Assembly (NCBI GenBank): GCA_963739385.1
Contig: CAVUAI010000001.1
Coordinates: 76,297 to 140,296, forward strand
Direction of reading: 5' to 3'
Origin: VAZQ01 sp963739385
GTDB taxonomy: Bacteria > Pseudomonadota > Alphaproteobacteria > Rhizobiales > Xanthobacteraceae
DNA length: 64,000 nucleotides
Shown: positions 62,419 to 64,000 of the stretch, piece after piece
How the letters are laid out: every line of letters begins with the position of its first letter
Numbering within the stretch: the stretch's first letter is position 1
Program-made: the position numbers and the translations under genes
The notes under the pieces: generated by a model
What the model was told of the DNA's origin: nothing
The model's database searches: none
Seen by the model: the letters and a program-made list of their open reading frames with translations, nothing else

Positions 62419-63605
62419 TTATCCCAGTGGTCCCTGAAAGGTCTGGTCGGCGTAGGTGTCGGGCGCCGCATCGAGGGTCTGCGGCCAGTCAGAATTGACA
62501 CGGCGTCGTTGCTCCGCCGGACGCGGCCGGCCGTCCCATCCGACCTGCTCCATGGCGTGATAGAGCATGATGCAGTGCCCGTCCGGTCCGATGGCGTGGG
62601 CGGCGTAATCGACGCCGGGGTGCAGATCGAATGGGACACTGTCGATGACGCGCAGCCCTTTGTCCCGCAGGAAGGCGATGCAATCCTTGAGCTGCTTGTA
62701 AGTCGCCACCTGATGCCGATGCTCATCAATGTCGTTGCGGGATTGAGCCCGAGCTCGGCGCGCAGTGCAATCGGGAACAGGCCGATGCAGTGATGATCCG
62801 TGCCGCATCGCAGGAAGACGCAGCGGTGGCCGCGATACTTGACGTCCTCGGTCTTGGTCAGGCCCAGCAGGTCGGCATAGAAGTGTTCCGATGCATCGAG
62901 GTCGGAGACGAACAGATGGACCGGCCCGATCTTGGTCACCTTGAACGGCCGCTGCAGCATGATGCCGCCGACACAATAGTCGTACGGGAGCTCCTCCACG
63001 GGACGAAAGCCGCTGCCGAGCTCGATGCCGCTGCGCTCGCTGTTCATGATTTCCGTCATCTCAGCAGGTTGCGGAAGTGCAAATCCGTCCCGCACCGCAC
63101 GCAGATAGGCCGCGGCGGGCTTGCTCCTGCGGTCCCAGCCGATCTGCTCCATGCCGTAATAGAACTCGACGCGGTGTCCGTCCGGATCGAGCACGTAAAG
63201 CGCCCAATTGCTGCCGGGAAAATCGCGGCCGAGCCGGCTGATGGTGACCTGGCGCTCGGCGAAATACGCGTGCGCATTGGCGACTTCCTCAAGCGTGCCG
63301 ACCTGGAATGAAATCTGGTTGACGAACACGCCGTTCTCGTAGTGCGCCTTGCGGACGCCCTCGGCGGTGCAGGCATGAATGGCGGCAAGCGAATGATGAT
63401 CGGTGCCGTGCGAGGTGAAGACCGCAACCGGCTCACCGTTGCGCTCGACCACGTCTGTTTGCCGAAACCCGAGCACGTCGACGTAGAGCCGGCGCGCCAT
63501 CGCCAGATCGGTTTGCCAGAGCGCGAAATGGCCGAGCCGGCGCGCCTTGAAAGGCCGCGCCAGCAGGACGCCGCCAACGTCGTACACGCGCGCTTGCGAA
63601 TTCAT
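62419..63605 (-). CDS. Two-domain VOC/extradiol ring-cleavage dioxygenase-like enzyme, frame broken
   Basis: A protein of about 395 residues made of two vicinal-oxygen-chelate halves, reading leftward from ATG 63605 (MNSQARVYDVGGV). In the first half possible metal ligands are His in RLGHFALW, His in HGTDHHSL and Glu in HRVEFYYGMEQ. The second half repeats the pattern (KIGPVHLFVSD, CGTDHHCIGL, GHCIMLYHAMEQ). One base is missing near 62715-62717 in the second half (MSIG to HQVATYKQLKD). It is convergent with the RidA gene, four bases apart. Catechol 2,3-dioxygenase-type ring cleavage is the likely chemistry. Confidence 0.8.
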
Positions 63606-63824
63606 CCTGGTGTCCCCGCGGATGGGAAAACGAGATGCCGACCTCTTGGCGTGACGATACGGCGTCGGGTGCCCGGCAGGCAATCAGCAAAGCGCATGGG
63701 TGCCGCTCGCAACCGTCTACTGGACGATGCGGGCGTGATGGGCAACAATTCGATCATGTTCGGCAACTGGCGGCGGTGATAAGGCTGCGTCAACAAGACC
63801 GGCGGCCGAGGGAGGAGTGAACAG

Positions 63825-64000
63825 ATGTCGCTGACGCGACGGACCTTGCTTGCCAGCATTGCGGCCGTTGCGACGGTGCCGCGCGCGAACGCCCAGACCG
63901 GCAACTGGCCGGTGCGCCCGCTGAAGATCATCATCCCGACCGCTCCCGGCGGCAGCCCCGACATGGTGGCGCGCACCCCTCGGCAACAAGCTGACCGAGC
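63825..64000 (+). CDS. TctC/Bug-family substrate-binding protein, N-terminal part, frame broken at the edge
   Basis: A partial gene running off the right edge. GGGAGGAG precedes ATG 63825, and MSLTRRTLLASIAAVATVPRANAQ is a twin-arginine-like signal peptide. WPVRPLKIIIPTAPGGSPDMVART is the typical first binding loop of Bug proteins. One surplus C in the CCCC at 63976-63979 breaks the frame; with it removed the canonical LGNKLTE follows. The 219 bases between the divergent VOC gene and this start should hold both promoters. Confidence 0.8.
   Translation, partial: MSLTRRTLLASIAAVATVPRANAQTGNWPVRPLKIIIPTAPGGSPDMVARTPRQQADR

Noticed and set aside
1..64000. CRISPR array, rRNA, complete insertion sequence or prophage genes
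   Set aside because: No regularly spaced short repeats, rRNA-like stretches, intact transposase or phage structural genes were recognised; only an IS110 fragment is present.

Overview
The window is GC-rich bacterial DNA. Its gene content (many NitT/TauT-type ABC transporters, tripartite tricarboxylate transporter parts, a decayed array of PF04392-type binding-protein genes, REP-like palindromes of the kind common in Bradyrhizobium relatives) suggests an alphaproteobacterium of the order Hyphomicrobiales (Nitrobacteraceae/Xanthobacteraceae side). That assignment is inference from gene families; no rRNA or tRNA gene was seen to anchor it.

Layout. 1-7239 is a cobalamin region: the end of cobB, cobT on the opposite strand, a leftover 3' end of a TonB-dependent receptor, a btuF-btuC-btuD-like uptake system, an unrecognised conserved gene, cobV and bluB. 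7246-14792 holds a multicopper oxidase, a small DUF333 protein and a leftward operon of a tripartite transporter (tctC-tctB-tctA) with a sugar-phosphate-isomerase-like protein and an enolase-superfamily enzyme. 15030-27870 carries two NitT/TauT ABC transporters, a protein made of three RidA-like domains, an orphan TctC-type binding protein, a hydroxycinnamoyl-CoA hydratase/lyase-like enzyme and three SDR proteins that all lack the usual catalytic residues. 28005-28306 is a compact small-protein unit with a CRP-like site and a terminator. 28554-32440 is a tandem array of binding-protein genes, none with a clean reading frame.

32525-44270 is a mixed region: a metallo-beta-lactamase-fold enzyme, a cyclic-nucleotide-binding-domain protein, an IS110 remnant, DUF1330, RidA-like, quinone-oxidoreductase-like and HD-domain proteins, an S9 peptidase, a serine beta-lactamase-fold hydrolase and a CmcJ/NvfI-type protein. 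44421-53221 is one rightward block: two near-duplicate binding proteins, an ATPase, two permeases, a class II aldolase, a molybdenum hydroxylase large subunit and a split ThDP decarboxylase. 53222-54106 is non-coding and repeat-like. 54107-63605 looks like a regulated aromatic catabolic island: divergent ABC transporter, GntR regulator, cupins, Ldh2 dehydrogenase, SDR, FAD monooxygenase, RidA protein and an extradiol-type VOC enzyme. The window ends inside another TctC-type gene.

A caution applies throughout. At least eleven otherwise well-conserved genes are broken by one single-base indel, nearly always in a short homopolymer. This looks more like consensus error than gene decay, so most are annotated as one gene with a frame break. 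The binding-protein array is the main place where true decay is likely.
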